DNA of 51,868 nucleotides from Candidatus Stoquefichus sp. (GTDB lineage: Bacteria; Bacillota_I; Bacilli_A; Erysipelotrichales; Coprobacillaceae), in contig JAETUM010000013.1 in the NCBI GenBank assembly GCA_021768625.1, positions 1 to 51,868 on the forward strand, in the 5' to 3' direction. Under the pieces are notes generated by a model. The model searched no databases, was not told the origin of the DNA, and was given only the letters and a program-made list of their open reading frames with translations. How positions within the stretch are numbered: position 1 is the first letter of the stretch; every line of letters starts with the position of its first letter. Shown in pieces: positions 25,720 to 35,185 of the stretch. The position numbers and the translations under genes were made by a program.

Positions 25720-26628
25720 TCATTGCTCCTTTTCCATATACTCTTCTAATGTCAACTCATTATCATGAAGTTCTTTTGCTAGTTTTTTTCCTACATAACG
25801 CATATGCCATGGCTCATAACCATAATTTGTAATAGAAACCTTATCTTTGGGATATCTTAAAATAAACCCATATTTATATCCATCACTTATAATAAACTTG
25901 CCTATAGCACTATCTGCTACTTTCTCACTCAAGCGATCTCCAGTAAGTTGATTAGAGACATCAATAGCTAAACCTAATTGATGTTCACTTCTTCCTGGAT
26001 AAGCACTGTATTGTGAAGCATACTCTTCTCCACGAATTTGCACTTGTCTATTCCAGTATAATGATTGTGTTTCGTTTGTTCGATAACCTGAAATAGCATA
26101 ACACTTTATCCCTCTTTCTTGGGCTGCCAAGTAAAAATCTTTATATGCTTGAGCTGCCTCTTTTCTTAACTGTTGATGACTATCAACAACATTGACTAAA
26201 TCACCGGGCTTCCATCCATCAGGAATTTGATGTGTTTTATTAACTAATGCTGTTATGTCTTCTGGATTCTCAATGATTGTTGGTTGAATATTTTGAGGAC
26301 TATAAATATGATTTTTATACATTTTCACTATATCTATTGTCAATGTTTTTCTCGTTTGTTGTCCTTGTGAATTTGTATTGATATACTCTACTTGGTATGT
26401 TCCAAGTTTTGAAGAGTCTATAGGTTTATAGTGAACATTTTCTTTATCTTCATCACTTCCAACTATATATGAAAGATAATCAATTTGACTATTTTGACTA
26501 ATTTGAACTCTTTGGCGGTTTAATTTTAGTGAGTACTCTTCTTGTTGATGAGTTGAAGAACAACCACTCAATAAAATCAAAGTCGCTAAGCATATACATA
26601 TTTTTTGATTGATATATTGAAAACTCAT
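25720..26628 (-). CDS. VanY-type D-alanyl-D-alanine carboxypeptidase lipoprotein
   Basis: An extracellular M15B zinc peptidase that trims the terminal D-Ala of peptidoglycan stems. It is 302 residues with lipobox LSGC, an N-terminal beta domain with a bacterial Ig-like look (about 30-105), then the VanY domain with SEHQLGLAIDV (zinc His and Asp) and EPWHMRYVG (catalytic Glu and zinc His). It is followed by the CapA-like gene with overlapping stop and start. The promoter carries 11-bp repeats like those of the neighbouring two-component operon. Confidence 0.9.
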   Translation of the reverse strand: MSFQYINQKICICLATLILLSGCSSTHQQEEYSLKLNRQRVQISQNSQIDYLSYIVGSDEDKENVHYKPIDSSKLGTYQVEYINTNSQGQQTRKTLTIDIVKMYKNHIYSPQNIQPTIIENPEDITALVNKTHQIPDGWKPGDLVNVVDSHQQLRKEAAQAYKDFYLAAQERGIKCYAISGYRTNETQSLYWNRQVQIRGEEYASQYSAYPGRSEHQLGLAIDVSNQLTGDRLSEKVADSAIGKFIISDGYKYGFILRYPKDKVSITNYGYEPWHMRYVGKKLAKELHDNELTLEEYMEKEQ

Positions 26629-26651
26629 CTTTTAATCTCCTTTACTTCTTA

Positions 26652-26714
26652 TCTATAGGATAAACTAAAAATGTATATGTTATGTATAGCAAATGTATCT
26701 CTTTTGCATCATTT
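26652..26714 (-). promoter_or_regulatory. Promoter with four 11-bp-phased repeats upstream of the VanY-type gene
   Basis: On the plus strand, units starting at 26671, 26682, 26693 and 26704 each open with (A/T)TG(T/C)AT: ATGTATATGTT, ATGTATAGCAA, ATGTATCTCTT and TTGCATCATTT. The last differs from the TTGTATCATTT pair upstream of the response regulator by one base. On the minus strand a -10-like TATAGA (26652-26657) lies 13 nt from the array. This is the layout expected for OmpR-type activation. Confidence 0.6.
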
Positions 26715-26722
26715 TTATAAAA

Positions 26723-27370
26723 TCACATAATAGTTAATGGTCTTATAAAAATAGCTATTTGAGAAGTTTCTACTTCAACAACATAAAATTTCTTTACATA
26801 TGAAACATCCAATCCTAAATATTTCTCACAAAGTACTTCTATATCTATTGAAAAAGATATATTCCCTTCTATCATAAATTGATATATTTTCTTTGTTTCA
26901 CTATCCATCCAAACTTCCATATAATAGTCTTGACATAATAATTGAATATGCCAAAGCGAAACATGTTTTTCAGGACTTGATACATCACTAAATATAACTG
27001 TTTCGTATCCTGTATACTCAACAGAATCTTGAATATCTATATTAGGTATAGAATTTAATGATTGTAAACTTTTCATTTCTCTTAATAAATTTCTATTTAA
27101 CATCGCCTTATTTTCTTCATTTAAACTTTCACGATGAGAAGAAGAAACAATATGACTATCGCTTTTATATTTTGATAAAAAGTCAATTTTTTCTTCTAAT
27201 TTTAAATTGCTTTTTTCAATTGGTCTATTTTCATGTTCAACATCTTCAATATATAATTTGTTTAAAATCCTTTCATCATTGAACCGATAAAAGAAGATTG
27301 GTGCAAGAACAATGAAAAGCAAAACAACAAACATACATATAAAAATACATATCTTTTTAATCCTCATCAT
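26723..27370 (-). CDS. Membrane-anchored protein of the two-component operon
   Basis: A 215-residue protein not assigned to a family. It has one N-terminal membrane helix (about 5-25) and an extracytoplasmic domain whose C-terminal half (HVSLWHIQLLCQDYYMEVWM then DSETKKIYQ) resembles a PepSY-like fold. The start is set at 27370 behind AAGGAGG and overlaps the kinase stop by 14 nt, showing coupling. Co-translation with the kinase suggests a sensor accessory or a direct output of the system. It could modulate the kinase, as accessory membrane proteins do in other systems; that is an inference. Confidence 0.7.
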   Translation of the reverse strand: MMRIKKICIFICMFVVLLFIVLAPIFFYRFNDERILNKLYIEDVEHENRPIEKSNLKLEEKIDFLSKYKSDSHIVSSSHRESLNEENKAMLNRNLLREMKSLQSLNSIPNIDIQDSVEYTGYETVIFSDVSSPEKHVSLWHIQLLCQDYYMEVWMDSETKKIYQFMIEGNISFSIDIEVLCEKYLGLDVSYVKKFYVVEVETSQIAIFIRPLTIM

Positions 27371-28763
27371 GATATTCCTCCTTAAAATGCAGTGTAACCC
27401 TTGTTCCTTGATTAATTTCACTTTCAAAAGAAATATGAGCATGATGAACATATAAAATCTCTTTAACAATTGCTAAACCAAGACCTACTCCACCTTGAGT
27501 ACGACTTCTTGACTTATCTACCATGTAGAAAGCTTCCATAATATGAGAAATTTCTTCTTTTGGAATTCCTCTTCCATTATCGCTTACACTAATAGTATAA
27601 CCATTTTTTACTTTTTTCCCCATTATTTCAATTTTTCCACAATAATCTATAGCTTTAGAAGCATTATCCAACAAATTAATAATGACTGTTTTCATTAAAT
27701 CAGGTTCAATCATGATATAGCTCTCTTCTATATCAATATCAACATCTATATCTTTTTTTGATATAAAGAATTCTTCTTTAACTCCCTTTAAAAATTCAGG
27801 AACATAAACTTTCGAAAGTATAAAATCTTGTTTCTTTAAAACAATTAAATCTAATAATTTCATAGATAAGCTTTCTAATCTTTTTCCTTCCTTAACAATA
27901 TGATCAGCATATCGAATGACTTGTTCTTCAGGTAATTTTTTAGATCTTAACATATCTCCATATCCAATGATTGTTGTAAGTGGTGTTTTTAATTCATGAG
28001 CAAAATTGCCCACAAAAAGAGATTGTTTTTCAGCATTATCTTGTATTTCATTCATTGATGTTAAAAGACGATCTGACATAACATTAAAATCTTTTGTTAA
28101 TTGAGCTATTTCGTCATCTCCTTTGACTTGAATAGGTTTAAAATTATTATCTAATGTTATTTTCTTTGTTGTCAGTGAAAGATTCTTAATTGGTGATACC
28201 AACCATCTTGTAACAATATAGATAAGAATAGTACTCATCATCAATAAAACAACAGAGTAAAATAATAGTAATTGAAATTGTTCTTCTTTATTATGAAAAA
28301 TCGCAGTAATCTCTCTTTTATTTTCAATAAATATATCATTTGAAAATGGCTTTATTGTATAAATATAATAATGTCCCTTTTCCTTCACAATACGATAACA
28401 TTGTTGTTTAGAAGTTAAACTTTCTATAGATTTATCATCATTAGAAAAACTTCCATCCATATAAATAATTTCACCTTTATTATTTTTTAAACAAAATAAT
28501 ATATTTGTATCATTTTGTATAGTGATATCTTTTAAAAAATTAATCATTATATCTTCTTGTACAGAAGAAAAGCTCACTGTTGAATCATAAAAAAACAAAT
28601 TATTTAATATAGATGAAATAATATCATTTTCATTATAAGCATTTTCTATTTCTCTTTCCAATGTTGCATGAAAACCACTTTGAATCAACATATAAGATCC
28701 AATAGAAAAACAAGACATAGTAATAACCATAATACTAAAATAAAGCTTCCAGAAAAATTTCAT
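27357..28763 (-). CDS. Sensor histidine kinase
   Basis: A 468-residue membrane kinase: helix 1 at about 8-28, an extracytoplasmic sensor of about 135 residues, helix 2 at about 164-184, a HAMP linker to about 235, the HisKA domain with His256 in FAHELKTP, and the HATPase domain with LLDNASKAI, DNGRGIP and GVGLGLAIV. The start overlaps the response regulator by 4 nt. The signal is not evident from the sequence. Confidence 0.93.
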   Translation of the reverse strand: MKFFWKLYFSIMVITMSCFSIGSYMLIQSGFHATLEREIENAYNENDIISSILNNLFFYDSTVSFSSVQEDIMINFLKDITIQNDTNILFCLKNNKGEIIYMDGSFSNDDKSIESLTSKQQCYRIVKEKGHYYIYTIKPFSNDIFIENKREITAIFHNKEEQFQLLLFYSVVLLMMSTILIYIVTRWLVSPIKNLSLTTKKITLDNNFKPIQVKGDDEIAQLTKDFNVMSDRLLTSMNEIQDNAEKQSLFVGNFAHELKTPLTTIIGYGDMLRSKKLPEEQVIRYADHIVKEGKRLESLSMKLLDLIVLKKQDFILSKVYVPEFLKGVKEEFFISKKDIDVDIDIEESYIMIEPDLMKTVIINLLDNASKAIDYCGKIEIMGKKVKNGYTISVSDNGRGIPKEEISHIMEAFYMVDKSRSRTQGGVGLGLAIVKEILYVHHAHISFESEINQGTRVTLHFKEEYHDED

Positions 28764-29419
28764 TCATCCACTTCCAATCTATAGCCAATCTTATAAACTG
28801 AAACAATTCTATGATCCAGACCACATTTTTTTCTAACACGTTGAACATGTAAATCAACAGTACGACTATCTCCTAAATACATTTCATGCCAAACTGCTTC
28901 ATAAATTCTTTCTCTAAATAATGCAATATTTTTATTTTGTAAAAAAAGAAGTAATATATCATATTCTTTATTTGTTAAATTAATCAATTCATCAGATTTT
29001 GTCACCTTTCGTGATAAAGTATCTACACAAATATCATCAACAAATAAATATCTAGAAAGTTTATGATAACGTCTTAAAACAGTTTCAACTCTTGCTAAAA
29101 GTTCAATAATTTCAAATGGCTTCACAATATAGTCTTCGCCACCAAGTTTTAAACCCTTAACGCGATCATTCACATCATTTTTCGCTGTTAAAAATATAAC
29201 TGGTATATGTAAAGGACGAATATATTCCATTAATTCAAATCCACTCATGTATGGCAACATAACATCTAAAATAATTAAATCGAAACTTTGGCTTTCTATA
29301 AGTTCAATCACTTGTTTTCCATCATAAGCACAAACACAATAATATCCTGCATCACTTAAATTGACTTTTACAAGTTCAGAAATATGTCGATCATCTTCGA
29401 CAACCAATATTCTATTCAT
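28760..29419 (-). CDS. OmpR-family response regulator
   Basis: A 219-residue regulator with receiver domain (phospho-acceptor Asp52 in LIILDVMLP, the acidic pair D9-D10, Lys in DYIVKPFE) and a winged-helix DNA-binding domain ending in SRTVDLHVQRVRKKCG. It leads the operon regulator-kinase-membrane protein. Its promoter has two perfect 11-bp direct repeats, suggesting autoregulation. Confidence 0.95.
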   Translation of the reverse strand: MNRILVVEDDRHISELVKVNLSDAGYYCVCAYDGKQVIELIESQSFDLIILDVMLPYMSGFELMEYIRPLHIPVIFLTAKNDVNDRVKGLKLGGEDYIVKPFEIIELLARVETVLRRYHKLSRYLFVDDICVDTLSRKVTKSDELINLTNKEYDILLLFLQNKNIALFRERIYEAVWHEMYLGDSRTVDLHVQRVRKKCGLDHRIVSVYKIGYRLEVDE

Positions 29420-29433
29420 TTCTACATCACCCC

Positions 29434-29474
29434 ACTATATTCTACATCAAAATTGTATCATTTTTGTATCATTT
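29434..29474 (-). promoter_or_regulatory. Promoter with two 11-bp direct repeats upstream of the response regulator
   Basis: TTGTATCATTT occurs twice in tandem (29453-29463 and 29464-29474, plus strand). A minus-strand TATAGT (29434-29439) lies 13 nt away. Phase, word and spacing to the -10 box agree with the VanY-type promoter at 26652-26714. A TCTACATCA pair (29421 and 29441) is also present nearer the gene. Confidence 0.6.
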
Positions 29475-29486
29475 CCTTTTATTTTT

Positions 29487-29515
29487 ATATAAAAAGGGAT
29501 ATTACTGAATATCCC
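29487..29515 (-). terminator. Terminator after miaA
   Basis: On the minus strand GGGATATT and AATATCCC pair around CAGT and are followed by five T. The miaA stop codon overlaps the loop and 3' arm. Confidence 0.85.
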
Positions 29516-30416
29516 CTAAAACGTCTTGAACAGTTTGATAAAAATCATCAAGATGAACTTCATACCAATGAACATCAAATTGATTTCTAAACCATGTATA
29601 CTGCCTTTTAGCATATTGACGAGAATGCTTCTTAATATTTTCATAAACTTCTTCTTGAGAAATATTTCCTTCAAAGTAATCAAACCATTCTTTATAACCA
29701 ATGGCTTTCATACTTTGATGTGTCCTTTTCAAACCTTGTTGATACAGTTGTTTCACTTCATTTTCTAATCCTAAATCCTTCATCATATCAACACGTTGGT
29801 TGATACGTTTATATAAAATTTCTCTATCTAATGTTAGTCCTACAAAATAAGCATCATAAAGACATATATGTTGTTGTGAAGCAACAATATCACTTTTCTT
29901 ATGACCTGTTTCCTCATATATCTCAATCGCTCTTAAAACACGTTGACGATTATTAGGATGAAGTTCTTGAGCACTTTTTTCATCAATAGACATTAAATAT
30001 TGGTATAAAGCAAGATTGTCATAGTCTTTATATTTATTCTTTATCTTGACATGATCATCAGATGTTTCACTAAACTCATAATCATATAAAGCAGCTTTAA
30101 TATATAAGCCTGTTCCCCCTACAATAATTGGTACTTTCCCTCTTGATGTAATATCAGCAATCTTCTCTCTCACTGTATCCTGAAAATCTTTCACACTATA
30201 ATTCTCTGTTGGATAAAGAATATCAACACAGTGATGAATAATTCCATCCATTTCTTCTTTTGTCACCTTAGCAGTTCCAATATCCATTCCTTTATAAATT
30301 TGCATAGAATCGCCACTAATCACTTCGCCATTTAGTGCTTTTGCTAATTCTACACCCATCTTTGTTTTTCCCACACTTGTAGGTCCAATCACAACAATAA
30401 CTTTAGTCATCTTCAT
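29502..30416 (-). CDS. miaA: tRNA dimethylallyltransferase MiaA
   Basis: Adds the isopentenyl group to N6 of A37 in tRNAs that read U-starting codons, the substrate later methylthiolated by MiaB (also in this window). The 304 residues contain the P-loop GPTSVGKT (about 11-18), the SGDSMQIY and DIGTAKVT motifs and the C-terminal RQYAKRQYTWFRNQ segment. The start overlaps the end of the upstream gene by 14 nt; a second ATG two codons later is possible. Confidence 0.95.
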   Translation of the reverse strand: MKMTKVIVVIGPTSVGKTKMGVELAKALNGEVISGDSMQIYKGMDIGTAKVTKEEMDGIIHHCVDILYPTENYSVKDFQDTVREKIADITSRGKVPIIVGGTGLYIKAALYDYEFSETSDDHVKIKNKYKDYDNLALYQYLMSIDEKSAQELHPNNRQRVLRAIEIYEETGHKKSDIVASQQHICLYDAYFVGLTLDREILYKRINQRVDMMKDLGLENEVKQLYQQGLKRTHQSMKAIGYKEWFDYFEGNISQEEVYENIKKHSRQYAKRQYTWFRNQFDVHWYEVHLDDFYQTVQDVLGDIQ

Positions 30417-30765
30417 CTTTATTTAATCCTAATATACTATAAAAAATAGAAATGAATATTGAACAAAGAATTGTTAATGAAAAAGATTGAATTTGAAAAT
30501 CTGGAGCTAATAAACTGGTTGCTATACTCAAGATAAATCCATTAATAATTAATTGAAATAATCCTAATGTTAAAAGCGTAATAGGAAAAGCAATAATCGT
30601 TAATATCGGTTTTAAAAAAGTATTCAACAATGAAAGAATAAAAGCAACCAAAAAAGCAACTGTAAAATCTTTCACATAGACACCTTCAAAAAGATAACTC
30701 ATTAACATAATAACAGCACCACCAAGAATAAACTTCATAACAAGTTTACCTAATCCATCTTTCAT
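30403..30765 (-). CDS. Four-TM membrane protein, phage_holin_4_2 (YvlD-like) family
   Basis: A 120-residue protein with four membrane helices and the family stretch NTFLKPILTIIAFPITLLTLG. Despite the family name it is a chromosomal membrane protein rather than a phage lysis gene; no phage genes are nearby. Start and mutL stop share a base (TAATG), and its end overlaps miaA, so it is embedded in the mutS-mutL-miaA operon. The function is unknown. Confidence 0.85.
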   Translation of the reverse strand: MKDGLGKLVMKFILGGAVIMLMSYLFEGVYVKDFTVAFLVAFILSLLNTFLKPILTIIAFPITLLTLGLFQLIINGFILSIATSLLAPDFQIQSFSLTILCSIFISIFYSILGLNKDEDD

Positions 30766-32567
30766 TAAACCACCCTCTTAAATAATTTTTCTAATTCATA
30801 ATCACTATAGAAAAGAATTGTTGGTCTTCCATGTGGACATACATATGGATTATCACAACGCATAAGATTATCAAAAATTGTTTGCATATCACTTTGTGAT
30901 AAATAAGTATTTGCTTTTAACGATGCTTTACAACTTAATGTTGCAATAGCGTGTTCTTGTAAAGTCACAACATCTAAATGATTCTTATGTAAAACTTCTT
31001 GAATCATTTCATCTACAAAAATATTTTCATCTATTTTTTTCATCCATAAAGGTAAGTTTCTTAAAATATAACCATGTTCCCCAAAAACTTCTAAAAAGAT
31101 TCCTACTTTTTCTAATAAATTTTTTCTTTCTTCTAATATCAAAAATTCACTCATTGGATATTCAAATTGTAAAGGGACTAATAATGGTTGCATTGTTAAA
31201 TCTAAATGAGAATATTGTTCTTTATAATATTCATAATTAATTCTTTCCTGGGCTGCATGTTGATCAACCAAATACATCCCTTTTTCATTTTCTCCAACTA
31301 AATATGTCCCATGAATTTGTGCTTTCGCATAAATCTTTTCTTTAATTGGTTTTTCTTTTTTTACAAAATTTTTTTCTTCTTTAATAATCTCTGTTTGATA
31401 AGTATCTTCTTTTTCCTTAATAATCGTTGTTCTTGGTAAAGTAGCCACACTTTCTTTTGTTGGTGTAATCACTGGCTCTATTTTTTGAACAGATTGTATT
31501 TCTTCTAAATCAAAAGATACTTGATCTAATTGAGGTTTAAATTTTTCTCTTTCAGTTTGTTTGTTTTTCACTTGATATTTTAAATCTATTTGTTGTAATG
31601 CATCTTGTACACCATTAAAAATCAAATCTCTTAGTTCATATTCTTTAGAAAAACGAACTTCTAATTTAGATGGGTGAACATTGACATCTACTAAATAAGG
31701 ATCAATACCAATATTGATAACAGCTATTGGATAACGATTATCTGCTAAATAAGCTCTATAGGCATTATTAATTGCATCTATACTCATAACATTTTTAACA
31801 TAACGATGATTCACCAATGTAATAATATTTGCTTTTGATGCACGGGATGTATCTATTTTACTTATATATCCATTAATTTCAAAATCATCATTATCAAATG
31901 AAATAGGAATCATATTTTTAGCAGTTGCTATACCATACATACTTGCTATAACTTCTAATAAGTTTCCTTTTCCATTTGTTTGAAAAATAGTCTTATTATT
32001 ATGATAAAGTCTAATAGCAATCTTAGGGTATGCTAATGCGATTCTTTCAATATATTGATGAATAGATGAAAATTCAGTATTTACTGATTTCAAGTATTTT
32101 AATCTTGCTGGAACATTTTGAAAAAGCTTTGTGACTGTTATTTGTGTTCCACGAGGTAAATCACATGCTCCCTCACCCATATATTTTCCAAATTCATATT
32201 CAACAAAACTTCCTTCATCACCAGTAGACGTTCTTAAATCAAAATGACTAACAGAAGCTATTGAAGGAATTGCTTCTCCCCTAAAACCTAATGTCATAAT
32301 ATTAAATAAATCATGATCGTCTTTAATCTTACTTGTTGCATGACGAGAAAAACACATCTTTGCATCAATACGTTCCATTCCTTCGCCATTATCTACAACT
32401 TTAATTTTTTGTAATCCACCATCTTCAATAAAGATATCAATACGTGATGAGTGTGCATCTATACTATTCTCAACTAATTCTTTTACAACACTGGAAGGTC
32501 TTTCAACGACTTCACCAGCTGCTATTTTATTAGAAAGAACATCATCTAATTGTCTTATTTTTGCCAC
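30765..32567 (-). CDS. mutL: DNA mismatch repair protein MutL
   Basis: Links mismatch recognition by MutS to strand removal. The 600-residue protein has the GHKL ATPase motifs ENSIDAH, DNGEGM and GFRGEAIPSI in the N-terminal third, a low-complexity Lys/Glu linker (about 335-405), and a C-terminal endonuclease domain with the metal motif DQHAAQERINYE. The endonuclease motif fits a MutH-less repair pathway. It lies 13 nt after mutS. Confidence 0.96.
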   Translation of the reverse strand: MAKIRQLDDVLSNKIAAGEVVERPSSVVKELVENSIDAHSSRIDIFIEDGGLQKIKVVDNGEGMERIDAKMCFSRHATSKIKDDHDLFNIMTLGFRGEAIPSIASVSHFDLRTSTGDEGSFVEYEFGKYMGEGACDLPRGTQITVTKLFQNVPARLKYLKSVNTEFSSIHQYIERIALAYPKIAIRLYHNNKTIFQTNGKGNLLEVIASMYGIATAKNMIPISFDNDDFEINGYISKIDTSRASKANIITLVNHRYVKNVMSIDAINNAYRAYLADNRYPIAVINIGIDPYLVDVNVHPSKLEVRFSKEYELRDLIFNGVQDALQQIDLKYQVKNKQTEREKFKPQLDQVSFDLEEIQSVQKIEPVITPTKESVATLPRTTIIKEKEDTYQTEIIKEEKNFVKKEKPIKEKIYAKAQIHGTYLVGENEKGMYLVDQHAAQERINYEYYKEQYSHLDLTMQPLLVPLQFEYPMSEFLILEERKNLLEKVGIFLEVFGEHGYILRNLPLWMKKIDENIFVDEMIQEVLHKNHLDVVTLQEHAIATLSCKASLKANTYLSQSDMQTIFDNLMRCDNPYVCPHGRPTILFYSDYELEKLFKRVV

Positions 32568-32580
32568 ATTCTCACCTCAT

Positions 32581-35076
32581 TTATAATAATTTTTTTAATT
32601 CTATTAATGTACTTAATGCTTCTAATGGTGATAAAGTCATTGGATCTATATGTTCTAATGCTTTTTCAACTTGACTTTCTTTTTCAATAAACGAAGGTTG
32701 TTGTGTTGATTCACTCACAACATTTTCAATTTCATTATTCTCTAAAGATTGAAGAATAATTTTTGCACGTTCTATCACATGATCTGGTAATTTTGCTAAT
32801 TGTGCTACATTGATACCATATGAACGATGGCTTCTTCCTTCTTTAATCTTATATAAGAAAACGATATGATCTCCCTCTACTGATGCACTTGCATGTACAT
32901 TCTGTATGTGGAATTTTTCGTCCATCATTGTTAATTCATGATAATGTGTTGAAAACAATGTTACACATTCAATTTTTGTTGCTATGTACTCAATCATAGC
33001 TTGGGCAATAGCCATACCATCAAATGTTGCTGTTCCACGTCCAATTTCATCAAATATAATCAAGGAATTTTCTGTTGCATAACGTAATGCATTATTTGCT
33101 TCTAACATTTCTACCATAAATGTAGATTGTCCAGAAATCAAATCATCACTTGCACCAATACGTGTAAATATTTGATCAAATATTGGTAATGTTGCCTTAT
33201 CACAAGGAACAAATGAACCAATTTGAGCCATAATGATACATAGTGCAACTTGTCGCATATATGTTGACTTACCACCCATATTAGGTCCTGTAATTAATAG
33301 AACTGGCTCATTTTCATGAATATGTGTATCATTAGGAACATAATTTTGTCTAGAAATCACTTGCTCAATAACAGCATGACGTCCATTGTCTATATCTACA
33401 ACATGTTGCTGATTAAATGTTGGCCTTACATAAGCATTATTGCTTGCTTTTGAAGCTAATGATTGATAAACATCAACTTGAGCCACTATACTTGCAACAT
33501 CTTGAATCAAATGAACATCTTTCTTAATATAATCTCTAATTTGAACAAAGAGTTCATATTCTAAAGCAACCATTCTATCATTAGCACTTAAGATTTTAGC
33601 TTCCATTTCTTTTAATTCTGGAGTAACAAATCTTTCAGCATTAGAAATACTTTGCTTTCTTGTATATTCAAATTCATCTTTAACCATAGGTAAGTAACTT
33701 TTTGTCACTTCAATAAAGTATCCAAATACTCTATTATATCCTACCTTTAATCCTTTAATACCTGTTTTTTCTCTTTCTTTTTGCTCAAAATCACTTAACC
33801 ACTGTTTACCATTTTCTCGCATATAACGAAGTTCATCTAATTCTTTATTAAATCCCTTTTGAATAAGTCCACCTTCTTTTAAAGTCAATGGTGGATTATC
33901 TATAATGGCTTTATCTATGAGTTCTGTAATATGAGACAAATCGACTAATTGTTCTGCTAATTCATTAGTATATGGATAATCTAAAGATAATAATTGATGT
34001 TTTAATTCAGGAATAACTTTTAATGAAGCTCCAATCCACTTTAAATCTCTTGCATTGACATTACCAAAAGCAATACGTCCTGCTAATTTTTCGATATCAT
34101 AAATATCATTAATAATATCTTTTATTGTTTCTCTTTCAATAAAGTTATCAATAAGAACTTCTATAATATCCATTCTTTTTTCTATTTTATCTTGATTAAT
34201 TAATGGCCTTTCGATCCATTGTCTTAAAAGTCTTCCACCCATAGCAGACTTTGTATCATCTAATAACCATTGTAATGTTCCATAACTATCATTATCAGCA
34301 TTTTTAACAAGTTCTAATGATTTCTTTGTATATGAATCCATATATATATAATCATCTGGTTTCACTTCTTGTATAACTTGAATATGACTTAATTCTCTTT
34401 TTTGAGTATCAATCATATAGTTTAACAACATAGAACAAACTTTAATTTCTTTTAAATCTTTGATTTTCTCAAATACTTTTTTATATGCATCATTAAACTT
34501 ATCATTTTCATAATAAGAAACAAAGACATGATCAAATTGTAATGTTTGATCATTCACAACAATTTCCTTTAATGCTAGAGAATCAATTTGATTCTTTAAT
34601 AAATGCTCTTGTTTATCAATATTAACAACATAAAACTCTCCTGTTGATATATCACAATACGCTAAAGTATAATTAAAATCAAAAACACCTAATGCTCCAA
34701 TATAATTATTTCTTTTTTCATTCAAAGAAGAATCCATAATTGTACCTGGTGTAATAATTTGAACAACACCACGCTCTACAATTCCTTTTTTTCCAGGGTC
34801 AGTTAATTGCTCAACTATTGCAACTTTATGTCCTAAATCAATCAATTTTTGAATATAACCACTTACAGAATGATAAGGAACTCCACACATAGGCACTCTT
34901 TCTTTAACTCCTGCATTTTTTCCAGTTAATGCTAAATCTAATGCTTTTGATGCTATAATGGCATCATCAAAAAACATTTCATAAAAATCACCTAATCTAA
35001 ACATGACAATAGAACCTTGATTTTCTTCTTTTATTTTTAAATATTGCATCATCATTGGTGAATATTTCTGCTTCAT
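32581..35076 (-). CDS. mutS: DNA mismatch repair protein MutS
   Basis: Recognises mismatches and small loops as a dimer. At 831 residues it is of normal length. The mismatch-wedge motif FYE is at 31-33, Walker A GPNMGGKST is in the C-terminal ATPase domain, and the following IFDEIGRGTATFDG segment is intact. It starts a mutS-mutL-holin-like-miaA operon; cotE upstream ends in its own terminator. Confidence 0.97.
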   Translation of the reverse strand: MKQKYSPMMMQYLKIKEENQGSIVMFRLGDFYEMFFDDAIIASKALDLALTGKNAGVKERVPMCGVPYHSVSGYIQKLIDLGHKVAIVEQLTDPGKKGIVERGVVQIITPGTIMDSSLNEKRNNYIGALGVFDFNYTLAYCDISTGEFYVVNIDKQEHLLKNQIDSLALKEIVVNDQTLQFDHVFVSYYENDKFNDAYKKVFEKIKDLKEIKVCSMLLNYMIDTQKRELSHIQVIQEVKPDDYIYMDSYTKKSLELVKNADNDSYGTLQWLLDDTKSAMGGRLLRQWIERPLINQDKIEKRMDIIEVLIDNFIERETIKDIINDIYDIEKLAGRIAFGNVNARDLKWIGASLKVIPELKHQLLSLDYPYTNELAEQLVDLSHITELIDKAIIDNPPLTLKEGGLIQKGFNKELDELRYMRENGKQWLSDFEQKEREKTGIKGLKVGYNRVFGYFIEVTKSYLPMVKDEFEYTRKQSISNAERFVTPELKEMEAKILSANDRMVALEYELFVQIRDYIKKDVHLIQDVASIVAQVDVYQSLASKASNNAYVRPTFNQQHVVDIDNGRHAVIEQVISRQNYVPNDTHIHENEPVLLITGPNMGGKSTYMRQVALCIIMAQIGSFVPCDKATLPIFDQIFTRIGASDDLISGQSTFMVEMLEANNALRYATENSLIIFDEIGRGTATFDGMAIAQAMIEYIATKIECVTLFSTHYHELTMMDEKFHIQNVHASASVEGDHIVFLYKIKEGRSHRSYGINVAQLAKLPDHVIERAKIILQSLENNEIENVVSESTQQPSFIEKESQVEKALEHIDPMTLSPLEALSTLIELKKLL

Positions 35077-35152
35077 TTCATCACATCCTTAATAACTTTA
35101 ATATTATATCATAAAATGTCAAATAAAGAAAAGAATTGATTCCTAGATAATA

Positions 35153-35185
35153 AAATAAAAAAGCAAATAACACAACTATTTGCTT
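35153..35185 (-). terminator. Terminator of cotE
   Basis: On the minus strand AAGCAAATA and TATTTGCTT-type arms pair around a short loop and run into a T-rich tract (35153-35160). Confidence 0.8.

Noticed and set aside
30403-30765. Phage holin as a sign of a prophage
   Set aside because: The family name is historical; the gene is embedded by overlaps in the mutS-mutL-miaA operon and no phage genes are near.
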